The notes beneath the pieces are model-generated. The model saw only the letters and a list, made by a program, of their open reading frames with translations, ran no database searches and had not been told where the DNA came from. A stretch of 64,000 bases of DNA from NCBI GenBank assembly GCA_028285035.1, contig JANQQF010000185.1:89006-153005 (forward strand), read 5' to 3'. Source of the stretch: Phycisphaerae bacterium (lineage in GTDB: Bacteria > Chloroflexota > Anaerolineae > 4572-78 > J111). Positions 7,204-15,055 of this stretch are shown in pieces (position 1 is the stretch's first letter; each line of letters begins with the position of its first letter). The position numbers and the translations under genes are program-made.

Positions 7204-10011
7204 TTACACCAACCCCAACTCGCGAGCGCGAGCCACCGCCTCAGTTCTTCGTTGTACCTGTAATTTGTCGAAAATCCGCCGATTGTGACCTTTCACGGTA
7301 CTCAAGGCCAGGAAGAGGTGTTCGCTGATCTCCTGATTTGAGAGACCTTGGGCGATGAGTTGCAGGACTTCGAGTTCGCGTTCGCTTAAAGGCTCAATTA
7401 GGGGCTGGGTGGGCGGTGAGGTTATCGTCTCATCCGGCTGGGCTTGTGTTCCGAAGACAGCCAAAAGCCTGGTTGCGTAATCCGACATAATCCCTCGTTT
7501 AGTAGCCTCGGCTAAAAGACGAGCCATTGGAGCCCCTTCATCCGTAAAAATACGAACATAGCCCTCTGGCTCGGCCAGCTTTAGGGCCTGTTCAAAGGGA
7601 GCGAGAGCAGTAGGGATATCGCCTTGTGATGCTCGGGCAAGCGCTTGTAGGGTCAGAATTTCGATGACACTGGCCATCCGCCCCCCTTCTTCAGCTACAG
7701 CTAAGAGGCGGTCCAGGAAACTCAGGGCTTGTTGAAGCAAACCGATGGTTTGATCGGCTTGGTAATGGGCGATGAGAACCCGGGCGAAGGTAATGTGTTC
7801 GAACTCGCGTAGGAAGGTGAGATCATCTTCAATCGTGAGATCTTGATCTCGCACCCAAGCGAGTGCTTCCGATAATCGGTCCTGTTTTAACCAAATTCTC
7901 ACCTTTTGAGCCTCAATCGGACGGACAATCGGTATCGGGCCTCGATAGTAGAGACGTTCAGCTTCATCAAGCAAATCGAGTGCCTCATCAAACTCCCTTG
8001 CTGATTGTTTTATCTTGGCCAGGGCTTGGTGTGAACGACAGGCCCAGTCAGGCAAAGCTGCTTGTTCCCCCAATTCCTCATTTTTTTGCATATATTCTTG
8101 GGTCGCCGCCACATCTCCACGCTCATGAGCCAGCATCCCTAGCCCTAGATACAAATCAGTCTTGCCTTGTAATAGTGACTCAGGCTGGGCCATCGCTAGG
8201 GCTAACGATTCCTCATAAACTTTAACCGCCTCACGCAGCTGGCCTTGGCTCAATTTGATATCAGCCAAACCGTAGGTGCCACTGAGGGCGAAGATGATGT
8301 TACCCGCCTTGCGAAATCCATTCATAATCTCGGTCAAGGTTTGATACGCAGAGTCCAGATCGCCACTGGCCCAATAAGTGATCCCCAACAGCGCAGCCGG
8401 CGCACCCCGTCGAACGTGTTCTTCCTCAGGGTAAAGCTTAATCGCACGTTGACCATACTTGATGGTAGCTGGAATATCACCTAGGGCTTGGGCCTGATAC
8501 GTTCGGGCGGCAGCAAGGCTGGCTGGGAGCAAACGAAACTCTCGCTCATTCACAAAGACCATCTCAACCCCTGCCGTCTTTAGTTGTTCAGCTTGGGCGG
8601 GGTCTAGCCAGCGTTCGGCATCTCGCAAACGAGCCTCAGCCGCCTCAAGTTCACCGTGCCCTAACAACTCCCACCCATAGAGCGCGCTAAGCACAGGTCG
8701 AGTTTGAATAATCTCCTCAGGCAGGGCTTGTACCCAACTCAGCCAGCCGGGTGGTTGGAAAATCGCATCCTCAGCATCCCCCAGCATCTCAATCAAACCT
8801 GCAGCACGTTCAAAATTTTCCGCAACCAAAGCGTGTCGGATCGCCGCATCCATCAGGTCATTCTGTTCATACCACTCGCTTGCTCGCAAATGTAGAATGG
8901 GCACTTGATCAGGCTGCTCCTCCAGCAAGCGGGCTTGTAACACATCGGCAAAGAGATGATGATAGCGATACCATTTCCGTTTATCGTCCAACGGGATAAT
9001 AAACAGATTGCCGCGTTCAAGCGTATCCAGCATCTCCTTGGCCTTTGTTTGCCCAACCACAGCGACACACAAAGAATCACTTAATCGGTCAAGGATGGCG
9101 GTTTGTAACAGAAAATCACGGATGGTCTCTGGCTGACTCTGCAACACCTCTTCCAACAAATAATCCAAGACAAAGCGATGACTGCCTGTAAAGTCTTGCA
9201 CAAAATTAGTAGAGTCGGTGTGTGCCGCAATAGCAGGTGATCTTTGTAGAGCCAACGCAGCCATTTGTAGCCCCGCAATCCAGCCCTCAGTCCGAGCTTC
9301 TAGGGCAGTTACATCCGCTTCCGACAACGTAAGTCCCATTGATTGATTGAGGAATTTAGCAGCTTCAGATACGGTGAACCGTAGATCAACCGCTCGGATT
9401 TCAGTCATTTCTCCCCGAACCCGATATCGAGCTAAGGGAAACGGGGGATCCTCGCGGGTGGCAATCACCAGGTGCATGTGTTGAGGCAGATGGTCGAGCA
9501 GAAAAGTGACGGCCTCATCAATTGATTGGGTGTCAATCAGATGATAATCATCCAACACCAAGATGAACGGCTCTGAAATCATCATGATTTCATTGAGCAA
9601 TGCCGTCAAAATTGCCTCGCTGGCAGGCGGTTGAGGCACTTGTAGCATCGCCTGAACGCCCTCGCCAAAGTCAGAAGCAAGGGTCTGTAGGGCGGCGACG
9701 AAGTATGTCAAAAAACGAGTGAGGTTGTTATCATTTTCATCCAGAGACAACCAAGCCACGTTATTTACGATTGATGATTTCTGATTTACGATTTTTTCTT
9801 GGCTTATGGCCTGATTTTCGTCAATTTTAAATCGCAAATCGTAAAACCAACTACTAACTAGGGTGCTTTTGCCAAAGCCTGCTGGGGCCGAGATTAGGGT
9901 GAGTTTACGATGAAGCCCATTATTGAGTTGCTTGATGAGGCGAATACGGACAACCAGTTCTGGGCGAGGCGGAGGGATATACAGTTTGGTGCGGAGGAGG
10001 GGTGTTTCCAT
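7204..10011 (-). CDS. LAL-type LuxR-family regulator (LAL1)
   Basis: A 935-residue MalT-like regulator. The N-terminal LLRTKLYIPPPRPELV leads to the Walker A motif APAGFGKST (residues 42-50) and Walker B FILVLDDYH; a long TPR-like helical region follows, and the C-terminus is a LuxR helix-turn-helix (LSERELEVLQLIAQGLSNQE, then STVKGHNRRIF). Such proteins are ATP-dependent activators that respond to a ligand. I place the start at the ATG at 10011 because a TATACT hexamer ends seven nucleotides before it. Residues 59-84 are an extra loop encoded by an inverted repeat. The DNA-binding domain is almost identical to that of LAL4, and box-A and box-B promoters lie on both sides, so it probably activates them. 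Confidence 0.9.
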   Translation of the reverse strand: METPLLRTKLYIPPPRPELVVRIRLIKQLNNGLHRKLTLISAPAGFGKSTLVSSWFYDLRFKIDENQAISQEKIVNQKSSIVNNVAWLSLDENDNNLTRFLTYFVAALQTLASDFGEGVQAMLQVPQPPASEAILTALLNEIMMISEPFILVLDDYHLIDTQSIDEAVTFLLDHLPQHMHLVIATREDPPFPLARYRVRGEMTEIRAVDLRFTVSEAAKFLNQSMGLTLSEADVTALEARTEGWIAGLQMAALALQRSPAIAAHTDSTNFVQDFTGSHRFVLDYLLEEVLQSQPETIRDFLLQTAILDRLSDSLCVAVVGQTKAKEMLDTLERGNLFIIPLDDKRKWYRYHHLFADVLQARLLEEQPDQVPILHLRASEWYEQNDLMDAAIRHALVAENFERAAGLIEMLGDAEDAIFQPPGWLSWVQALPEEIIQTRPVLSALYGWELLGHGELEAAEARLRDAERWLDPAQAEQLKTAGVEMVFVNEREFRLLPASLAAARTYQAQALGDIPATIKYGQRAIKLYPEEEHVRRGAPAALLGITYWASGDLDSAYQTLTEIMNGFRKAGNIIFALSGTYGLADIKLSQGQLREAVKVYEESLALAMAQPESLLQGKTDLYLGLGMLAHERGDVAATQEYMQKNEELGEQAALPDWACRSHQALAKIKQSAREFDEALDLLDEAERLYYRGPIPIVRPIEAQKVRIWLKQDRLSEALAWVRDQDLTIEDDLTFLREFEHITFARVLIAHYQADQTIGLLQQALSFLDRLLAVAEEGGRMASVIEILTLQALARASQGDIPTALAPFEQALKLAEPEGYVRIFTDEGAPMARLLAEATKRGIMSDYATRLLAVFGTQAQPDETITSPPTQPLIEPLSERELEVLQLIAQGLSNQEISEHLFLALSTVKGHNRRIFDKLQVQRRTEAVARARELGLV
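9783..9845 (-). repeat. In-frame inverted-repeat insert in LAL1
   Basis: TTTACGATTT (9785-9794) and AAATCGTAAA (9836-9845) are inverted arms around a 41-bp loop. The segment codes for residues about 59-84 (including EKIVNQKSSIVN), a loop between Walker A and the next conserved strand that LAL3 and LAL4 do not have. LAL2 carries a related insert at the same place. Confidence 0.65.
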
Positions 10012-10018
10012 GCGGCCA

Positions 10019-10047
10019 AGTATACTACAAGCTTGGCTCGCAGACAA
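10019..10047 (-). promoter_or_regulatory. LAL1 promoter, probably leaderless
   Basis: Minus strand: TTGTCT (10047-10042), 17-bp spacer, TATACT (10024-10019), then seven nucleotides to the ATG at 10011. Transcription would start at or next to the start codon. No ribosome site is visible. Confidence 0.6.
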
Positions 10048-10071
10048 CGCGCTTTGCTTTGTAGCAGGTAC

Positions 10072-10431
10072 TTACTTTTTCTTTTTCGTCTGGGTTGGCA
10101 GATTGGCGGCAGACCAAGCCATCATCCCGCCTTTCAGGTTAATGACATCTGTAAACCCGGCATTGATCAGCTTTTTACAGGCGGATCGACTACGATTACC
10201 TGAGCGACAGACACAAACAATTGTTTTGTCTGTTGGCAATTTATTCTTTTGTTGGGGCAGATCGGAGAGGGGCATCAACCGTGAGCGATGAATGTGACCA
10301 TCAGCCGTATACTCGCCCGGTGTACGGACATCTAACACCAACAGTGATTTGTCATTTTGCAAACGCTCTTGTAACTCTTGCGGGGTTATTGTCGGAATGG
10401 TCGGGGCAGATTTAAACAAAAACTTGAACAT
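10072..10431 (-). CDS. Rhodanese-domain sulfurtransferase
   Basis: A 119-residue single-domain rhodanese. The active-site loop is CRSGNR with Cys75 as the expected sulfur carrier, preceded by VLDVRTPGEYTADGHI, the usual first signature. The CRSGNR form belongs to the thiosulfate/persulfide sulfurtransferases rather than to Cdc25-like phosphatases. There is no signal peptide, so it is cytoplasmic. CCAAGGAGC precedes the ATG. It has its own promoter and ends 24 bp before the LAL1 promoter region, with no obvious functional link to its neighbours. Confidence 0.87.
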   Translation of the reverse strand: MFKFLFKSAPTIPTITPQELQERLQNDKSLLVLDVRTPGEYTADGHIHRSRLMPLSDLPQQKNKLPTDKTIVCVCRSGNRSRSACKKLINAGFTDVINLKGGMMAWSAANLPTQTKKKK

Positions 10432-10461
10432 TGTAAAGCTCCTTGGATCACGATAAATTGG

Positions 10462-10470
10462 ATTATATCA
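10462..10470 (-). promoter_or_regulatory. Extended -10 promoter of rhodanese gene
   Basis: TGATATAAT on the minus strand is a TGn-extended -10 element, 30 bp before the ATG at 10431. No good -35 is present, as allowed for extended -10 promoters. Confidence 0.55.
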
Positions 10471-10539
10471 TAACGGCCTTTCATAAGACACAGATAAGGT
10501 CTATGTAAGCGTTTTGTAAGGACCGCGCCCCAAGTTTTG

Positions 10540-10953
10540 TCAATTAATCGTTGACAACGAGACAATGAGACAAGTAATCATTAAAACCAGCGTCATCGAT
10601 CCAAACAAAAATTTCTCGGTTTTACTGGTTCCCGCCAGATTACCTACGGTATTCAAGGCCATATAGGCGGTCACAACCCAAGCCCCAATCGAAACGACAG
10701 TTGGGATAGGGGGGCTGCCGACCAGCCCAGCTCGATAGCGAATAAGATAAGCAAACAAACCCAAGATTAACACAGCGGCAAAACTGGCAATGCGCAAAGC
10801 CGGAGTGAGCACTTTCTGCCGCCCGCCCCAGACAATGGAAATGGGCAATACACCAATCCCAATCAAAATCTGTGCAATCATCATCATACCAAATAGAAGT
10901 GTGGCTATATTTGCTGCTGTATGAACAAAAGCGATATTTGAAAGCAACACCAT
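10540..10953 (-). CDS. Small four-helix membrane protein
   Basis: A 137-residue protein with four hydrophobic segments (IATLLFGMMMIAQILIGIGV, IASFAAVLILGLFAYLI, VVSIGAWVVTAYMALNTVG, FLFGSMTLVLMITCLIVSL). A longer reading frame is open to 11025, but I chose the ATG at 10953 because AAGGAGAA stands nine nucleotides before it and the longer version would overlap the upstream gene. I do not recognise the family. It is the second gene after the alpha/beta hydrolase in the operon driven by promoter B, with a 61-bp gap. Confidence 0.75.
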   Translation of the reverse strand: MVLLSNIAFVHTAANIATLLFGMMMIAQILIGIGVLPISIVWGGRQKVLTPALRIASFAAVLILGLFAYLIRYRAGLVGSPPIPTVVSIGAWVVTAYMALNTVGNLAGTSKTEKFLFGSMTLVLMITCLIVSLSTIN

Positions 10954-11014
10954 TAATAATTTCTCCTTGAAAAGGTTAATTCGATCTCTAAGATCAAGCC
11001 AATCTTTAAGCAAG

Positions 11015-12031
11015 TCACTGCCCAAAAAAATTTCGAACTACGGTCAAGCTATCGGTCGGATTCTCGCCAAACATCTCGTGACCTGCGTCGGGAATAATGG
11101 CTAACTCAGCCTGTGGAAAAAGGGCCATCTGTTCACGTTGAAAATCCACCCCGATAAAGCTGCTACATTCTGAAGCCAAGAAAAGAACGTCACCCTGAAA
11201 GTTATCTGCATTAGCTGCGATGGGCGTCAGATCTGCTTCCGGGCCAAAGAGGGTGTTGAAAGCGGTGGCCCCAAAACGGCTGGGTGGGATAGTGATGTCA
11301 GATGCAATCATAGGCTTCATAGGATTGTCCTCACAACGATAGCCGGAAGCGGCTGTATTGACAAAGTTGGCCGACATCTTACCAAAAATGTAATCCATTG
11401 GAGCATCAGCATCCGGCCCATCCAGATGGAATGACTCAAAAATCGCAGGAACCAACATCCAATAGTAGGCAAGATCTTGAGTTGTTGCTTGACGCTGTCG
11501 AAAACGGTCTAGCCTCGCATTGTCCAACGCTCCAGGTTCAGCTAATACGGCTTGGCTGACCTGATCGGGATGTTTCCCAAGATACCCCGCCGCCAGCATC
11601 GCCCCCCACGAGTGCCCAATCAGACGGACGGGTTGTTCATTACCGTAGTGAGTGACAATCCGATGCAAATCTGCAATGGACAACTCCAGTGATAATTCAG
11701 ATGCCTCAACACGAGACGACAAGCCTGCCCCCCGTTGGTCATAAAAGACAACGAAGTATTCATCTTCAAGTTGATGTAGGTTGAGTAAGTAACCAAAGTC
11801 ACCGCCAGGCCCACCATGAACCACAACCACCACTGGATCTTGTGGATTACCAAAGGTTTGGGCGTGAAAGGTTATCCCATCAATCTCCACGTGCGGAAGG
11901 GTAGGGTCTGTAGCCACGGTGTCAGGGACGGTGTACTCTCCCTGTGTAAAGATAAAGAGACTAGCAACTGTTAAGAACAGCATTCCAACGAATAGACCTA
12001 CACTAATCAGACTATACTTTAGTAATTTCAT
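11015..12031 (-). CDS. Membrane-anchored alpha/beta hydrolase (proline iminopeptidase-like)
   Basis: A 338-residue hydrolase with an N-terminal uncleaved signal or membrane anchor (residues 5-29). HGGPGG (72-77) is the oxyanion motif of the proline iminopeptidase group, YDQRGAGLSS follows, GHSWGA places the nucleophile at Ser141, and PDAGHEMF near the C-terminus gives the catalytic His. It probably acts outside the cytoplasmic membrane on small esters or N-terminal amino acids; the substrate is not known. GAGGAGA precedes the ATG. It is the first gene downstream of promoter B, which shares its box with the operon at 4298, so both units are probably activated together. Confidence 0.85.
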   Translation of the reverse strand: MKLLKYSLISVGLFVGMLFLTVASLFIFTQGEYTVPDTVATDPTLPHVEIDGITFHAQTFGNPQDPVVVVVHGGPGGDFGYLLNLHQLEDEYFVVFYDQRGAGLSSRVEASELSLELSIADLHRIVTHYGNEQPVRLIGHSWGAMLAAGYLGKHPDQVSQAVLAEPGALDNARLDRFRQRQATTQDLAYYWMLVPAIFESFHLDGPDADAPMDYIFGKMSANFVNTAASGYRCEDNPMKPMIASDITIPPSRFGATAFNTLFGPEADLTPIAANADNFQGDVLFLASECSSFIGVDFQREQMALFPQAELAIIPDAGHEMFGENPTDSLTVVRNFFGQ

Positions 12032-12068
12032 TTTTTCTCCTCAGAAAATAACATCGTAGCGGAGGTTG

Positions 12069-12287
12069 TTAGCCTGCGACTTGAGAAATATTCGTAAATC
12101 TAAAATCGTAATTCGCAAATCTGTATGGCACTATATCAACAAACAGGTAGTGTTGTGTAGATACTAAAGTATATGTTGGGGTATTATTGAGGCTACCTTT
12201 GATAACAATTAACGACAGGCCCGCACTTTTTTGTTGGAAAGAGGCTGCCAATGTTACGGTAGAATTTGTCAAAGTTTCATATTTCAT
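12069..12287 (-). CDS. Doubtful 72-codon reading frame across promoter B
   Basis: A strong ribosome site (GAGGAGAAATCTT) stands directly before an ATG at 12287, 54 bp after the stop of the DUF4386-type gene, and opens a 72-codon frame starting MKYETLTNSTVTLAAS. After about 25 codons the frame runs through the conserved box and -10 of promoter B and the 32-nt leader repeat, which argues against a functional C-terminal half. It may be the remaining 5' end of a deleted gene, or a very short translated tail. I do not recognise the product. Confidence 0.3.
   Translation of the reverse strand: MKYETLTNSTVTLAASFQQKSAGLSLIVIKGSLNNTPTYTLVSTQHYLFVDIVPYRFANYDFRFTNISQVAG
12090..12121 (-). repeat. 32-nt conserved leader segment, copy at promoter B
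   Basis: Matches 4321-4352 at 28 of 32 positions and lies at nearly the same distance (9 nt) from its -10 element. See the copy at promoter A. Confidence 0.65.
12130..12188 (-). promoter_or_regulatory. Box-B promoter (LAL-type activator site)
   Basis: Minus strand: box at 12188-12154 with AATACCCCAACAT, then ATACTTTAGTAT and CTACACA; -10 TATAGT (in GATATAGT) at 12135-12130. The box edge lies 19 bp from the -10, as in A, C and D, and the palindrome core is identical to that of A. It drives the hydrolase operon starting at 12031. Confidence 0.75.
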
Positions 12288-12341
12288 AAGATTTCTCCTC
12301 GTTTTAGAGATTGGAGATTAACCAATCTCTAATCTTCTTGT

Positions 12342-13025
12342 CTAGCCAAATGCAGGTACTGCGACTTCATTCACTTGAGTGTGGGGGCGCCGCAACAGTG
12401 CAATCCCGAGCCAGATGAACCATACAATTTGTCCCAATCCGAATACCATCCCGCCAATCTCGCCGAGGGCTGGGACAATTGTGGTCGTGCCAGCCAAGCC
12501 GATTGCGAAGCCCAGGTAGTTAAGCATTTTGGCAAAGGTGCCAGTCCGTAAAGCAGCCCAGCTAATCAACAACACCCACACCCCCCCTAAAATCTCGACA
12601 CCACCGCCAATCCCATTAGATACAGCATCAATTGCCAGCCAAACGGTGGTTGCTTGGGCTGGGTCTACTTCATACAACTGAGCAACATCACCCATTCCGA
12701 TATTAAAGATCATCCCACTGGCAATCACTACGCCTGCCCAAATCAGGCCAAAGGCGGTCGCCACTTGCATGATGGCTGACGCCCCCTCCTTCAGTCGGTT
12801 GTGCAGGGCTAAAGAGAGAACGACCAAAGCAACACCAAATATCACATAAATAATCAGATTCATAAATTCTATCGCGGCTTGATTGTCCAAGACCAAAGCC
12901 AATTTCTCGGCGGGATCATCAACACCCCCATAATCTACAGCGATGACAAAAAATATAATCCCAGCAATATAGGCCGCCGCTTCATACAATGCGGCAATAC
13001 CACCAAGTTTCTGTAATGTTTTCAT
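12342..13025 (-). CDS. DUF4386-like integral membrane protein
   Basis: A 227-residue protein with about six hydrophobic segments and the opening LQKLGGIAALYEAAAYIAGIIF, similar in plan to the DUF4386 protein at 1438-2211. The conserved periplasmic stretch DVAQLYEVDPAQATTVWLAIDAV sits between helices three and four. Function is not known. It overlaps the small leader gene by four bases (ATGA type), so the two are translationally coupled, and AAAGGAG lies inside the upstream gene. This repeats the pairing of small leader and DUF4386 protein seen in the first operon. Confidence 0.78.
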   Translation of the reverse strand: MKTLQKLGGIAALYEAAAYIAGIIFFVIAVDYGGVDDPAEKLALVLDNQAAIEFMNLIIYVIFGVALVVLSLALHNRLKEGASAIMQVATAFGLIWAGVVIASGMIFNIGMGDVAQLYEVDPAQATTVWLAIDAVSNGIGGGVEILGGVWVLLISWAALRTGTFAKMLNYLGFAIGLAGTTTIVPALGEIGGMVFGLGQIVWFIWLGIALLRRPHTQVNEVAVPAFG

Positions 13026-13252
13026 TGTTGTGCTCCTTTTGTTTGCGGGATGACTGAAATGAGAGTCAATCCCAAATTGTTAATTTTTTTGAATATGCCA
13101 TGTAATGCAGCTTGATCAACGACGACTCCACTCAAGATGGTGTCACCATCCTCGGTCAGTTCTATGGTCAAATCATCAAACCACTCCTCCCACTGTGCGT
13201 CTAAATGCCCTTTTATTTTGATGTGATAGATGTTGTCCGTGTCATTGTTCAT
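13022..13252 (-). CDS. Small leader protein of unknown function, paralogue 2
   Basis: A 76-residue protein with the same pattern as the copies at 4053-4298 and 51348-51611: IKIKGHLDAQWEEWFDDLTI, then ILSGVVVDQAALHGIFKK and GLTLISV. It is the most divergent of the three. It heads a two-gene operon and overlaps the DUF4386-like gene by four bases. Unlike the other two it has no clear conserved box upstream, only a poor match at the expected distance, so it may be controlled by another LAL or by a drifted site. Confidence 0.8.
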   Translation of the reverse strand: MNNDTDNIYHIKIKGHLDAQWEEWFDDLTIELTEDGDTILSGVVVDQAALHGIFKKINNLGLTLISVIPQTKGAQQ

Positions 13253-13493
13253 TGTGGCTATAGTTTAGAAGAATTTATGTGGTAAGTCCCCACAAGAAAC
13301 TGTAGGTGTGGGTGAAAAAAACTGTGGGTTTTACATGTAAAATGTTTTCTATTTTTGATAACCGAGATATACTTTTTGGCATGAACAGCTTGTACTTAGC
13401 CACAAAACGCTATATCACCCTTAAAATCAACCCAAATCCACAGGTGATCAAAGGATTGAATATGAGGTTGACCAAAACCGAGTGTTTTGACCA
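13253..13493. promoter_or_regulatory. Divergent intergenic region with palindrome
   Basis: The region separates the minus-strand small leader gene and the plus-strand acyltransferase gene. It holds the perfect palindrome TTTTACATGTAAAA (13329-13342) and the imperfect repeat TGTGGTAAGTCCCCACA (13279-13295). No clear -10/-35 pair was found for either gene. Confidence 0.35.
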
Positions 13494-14195
13494 ATGACCA
13501 CCAGCCCTATCGAAGCGGGTGAATTCGTATTACGACGCAAACCATGGATAATCCCTCTGTGTCGTCCGCTCTTGGATTTTGTCTTTCTCTATCACCGCCT
13601 TATGGTAGAAGGGGCGGATCATTTACCGGAACAAGGTCCAGCGCTACTTCTGGTCAAACATCGAGCCACCCGTGATACACCTCTCGTGGGGATGATTCTA
13701 CATCGCTACACGCAGCGAGGGGCCAATTATTTTATGAAGGGTAAAGCCTCGCTCCTGCTAAATGGCATTATGGAGATTATGGGAGGGATAAAAGTGACCC
13801 GCCCGAAGGATGTTTGGCGAGTCAAAAATCGGGCCAAACGAAAAGCTTATATTCAACAAGCTCGTGAAGGCAATGAAGCGGCAATGGCTTACGTGGCTTG
13901 GTTATATTCTCAAGGCGAGATTGTTGTCGCTTATCCAGAGGGAATGTTTTACCCTGATCAAATAGGGCCACTTCAACCTGAAATCATTAAACAGGTCTTC
14001 GATATAGAACAAGAAAATGATTACCAAATTCCGATTATTCCAATTGGTTTGGAGTATGAAAGCCTGACAAAGCTACGATCAAAACTCTTTATTCGTGTGG
14101 GAACACCGCTCTATTCCACCTCATTTGAAGAAGAGAAGGAGCTGGTCACGATGGTACAACACCGTTTATCTGAACTTAGTGGGTTTGATCCCTGA
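13494..14195 (+). CDS. PlsC-type 1-acylglycerol-3-phosphate acyltransferase
   Basis: A 233-residue acyltransferase of the PlsC/LPLAT fold. The catalytic HX4D motif is present as HRATRD (His56, Asp61), and YPEGMFYPD around residue 143 is the substrate-binding block that usually reads PEGTRS. The expected reaction is transfer of an acyl chain to lysophosphatidate or a related lipid at the inner membrane face. The RS pair of the usual motif is missing, so the acceptor may differ. No strong ribosome site lies before the ATG, and the start could be a few codons off. The next gene downstream, in the same direction, codes for a kinase-fold protein. Confidence 0.82.
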   Translation: MTTSPIEAGEFVLRRKPWIIPLCRPLLDFVFLYHRLMVEGADHLPEQGPALLLVKHRATRDTPLVGMILHRYTQRGANYFMKGKASLLLNGIMEIMGGIKVTRPKDVWRVKNRAKRKAYIQQAREGNEAAMAYVAWLYSQGEIVVAYPEGMFYPDQIGPLQPEIIKQVFDIEQENDYQIPIIPIGLEYESLTKLRSKLFIRVGTPLYSTSFEEEKELVTMVQHRLSELSGFDP

Positions 14196-14315
14196 TCAAT
14201 GAAATTTGCAACCAATAGTATTATAATCCGTATGATACTATAACTCGCTCATCAATGAGCCATCGATAGACAAGTCATAAATAAACAAGAGTAAACTGCA
14301 TTAAAGAGTGTGATG

Positions 14316-15044
14316 ATGACATCAATGTATGCTGACAAAGCATTTGCTCCGATAGATGGGGATCTACACCTTGAGCGAATTGCTGGAGGGAATGAAACAG
14401 AGGTTTATCGGACAGATGACCAGCGGTTTGTGGTAAAGATGAAAACCGAGGGACAAAATGGTCTGACCGATCAGGTCCTGGCAGAAACAAAGGTCTTACG
14501 CGATGCAACGGAACAGTTCACTGAGGCAGTTGGTCCCGAGCATAGTATTCCTAACTACTATGTCATTGCCCAAAATAATGAGGGGCAGGCCCAACTCCTC
14601 GTGATACAACCTTATTTGAGTGAGGCCCAGCCCTTATTTAGTGTCGATTACGCGACCCTCAGTAAAGCTGAGCGGAAAAAAGTAGCGAAGCAACTCAAGC
14701 GTATTATTCGCCGATCCCTAAAATTCTATCCAATTATCCATAGCCTGCCGGACTTATATGGCCGCACCAGCCGCAGCAAAGCTGAACGCAAACGTCTTAA
14801 CGCCCCACATATGCTACCGTGGCGATTGTGGAGCTTTTTGGTCAAACGCAATATTTTGCGATCGCACAATCTCATGCTGACCAGCGAGCCTGAGATACAG
14901 ATTCACCTCGTCGACTATGACCCTGTTCACCGCAGCAAACTCTACAAATTTGTTTACTACAATGTCCGTCGGCTGCTCTTCTTTGTCCGAGATTACATTC
15001 TGATCTATGTGATGGAAAAAACAGGGTATGTGCCTAAGGCCTAG
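14316..15044 (+). CDS. Protein-kinase-fold protein of unknown substrate
   Basis: About 242 residues. ERIAGGNETEVYRTDDQRFVVKMK resembles the glycine loop and the conserved lysine of kinase-fold enzymes, and HNLMLTSEPEIQIHLVDYDP fits the catalytic loop asparagine and the metal-binding DYD. The catalytic-loop aspartate of the HxD motif is not obvious, so it could be an atypical kinase or an inactive one. Three starts (GTG 14310, ATG 14313, ATG 14316) are in line; I used the last, seven nucleotides after AAGAG. It follows the acyltransferase gene by 120 bp, suggesting a role in lipid or envelope chemistry, but that is a guess. It converges on LAL2. Confidence 0.65.
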   Translation: MTSMYADKAFAPIDGDLHLERIAGGNETEVYRTDDQRFVVKMKTEGQNGLTDQVLAETKVLRDATEQFTEAVGPEHSIPNYYVIAQNNEGQAQLLVIQPYLSEAQPLFSVDYATLSKAERKKVAKQLKRIIRRSLKFYPIIHSLPDLYGRTSRSKAERKRLNAPHMLPWRLWSFLVKRNILRSHNLMLTSEPEIQIHLVDYDPVHRSKLYKFVYYNVRRLLFFVRDYILIYVMEKTGYVPKA

Positions 15045-15055
15045 GAAGACGCGAC

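Noticed and set aside
13257..13315. Possible fifth LAL-type box before the small leader gene at 13252
   Set aside because: GGTA lies 19 bp from a TATAGC hexamer and an AGGTGT half-site is near the expected place, but the central palindrome is absent and the hexamer is only four bases from the ATG.
13306..13497. 63-codon plus-strand frame overlapping the start of the acyltransferase gene
   Set aside because: No ribosome site, no recognisable protein pattern, and it contains the intergenic palindrome; likely chance.
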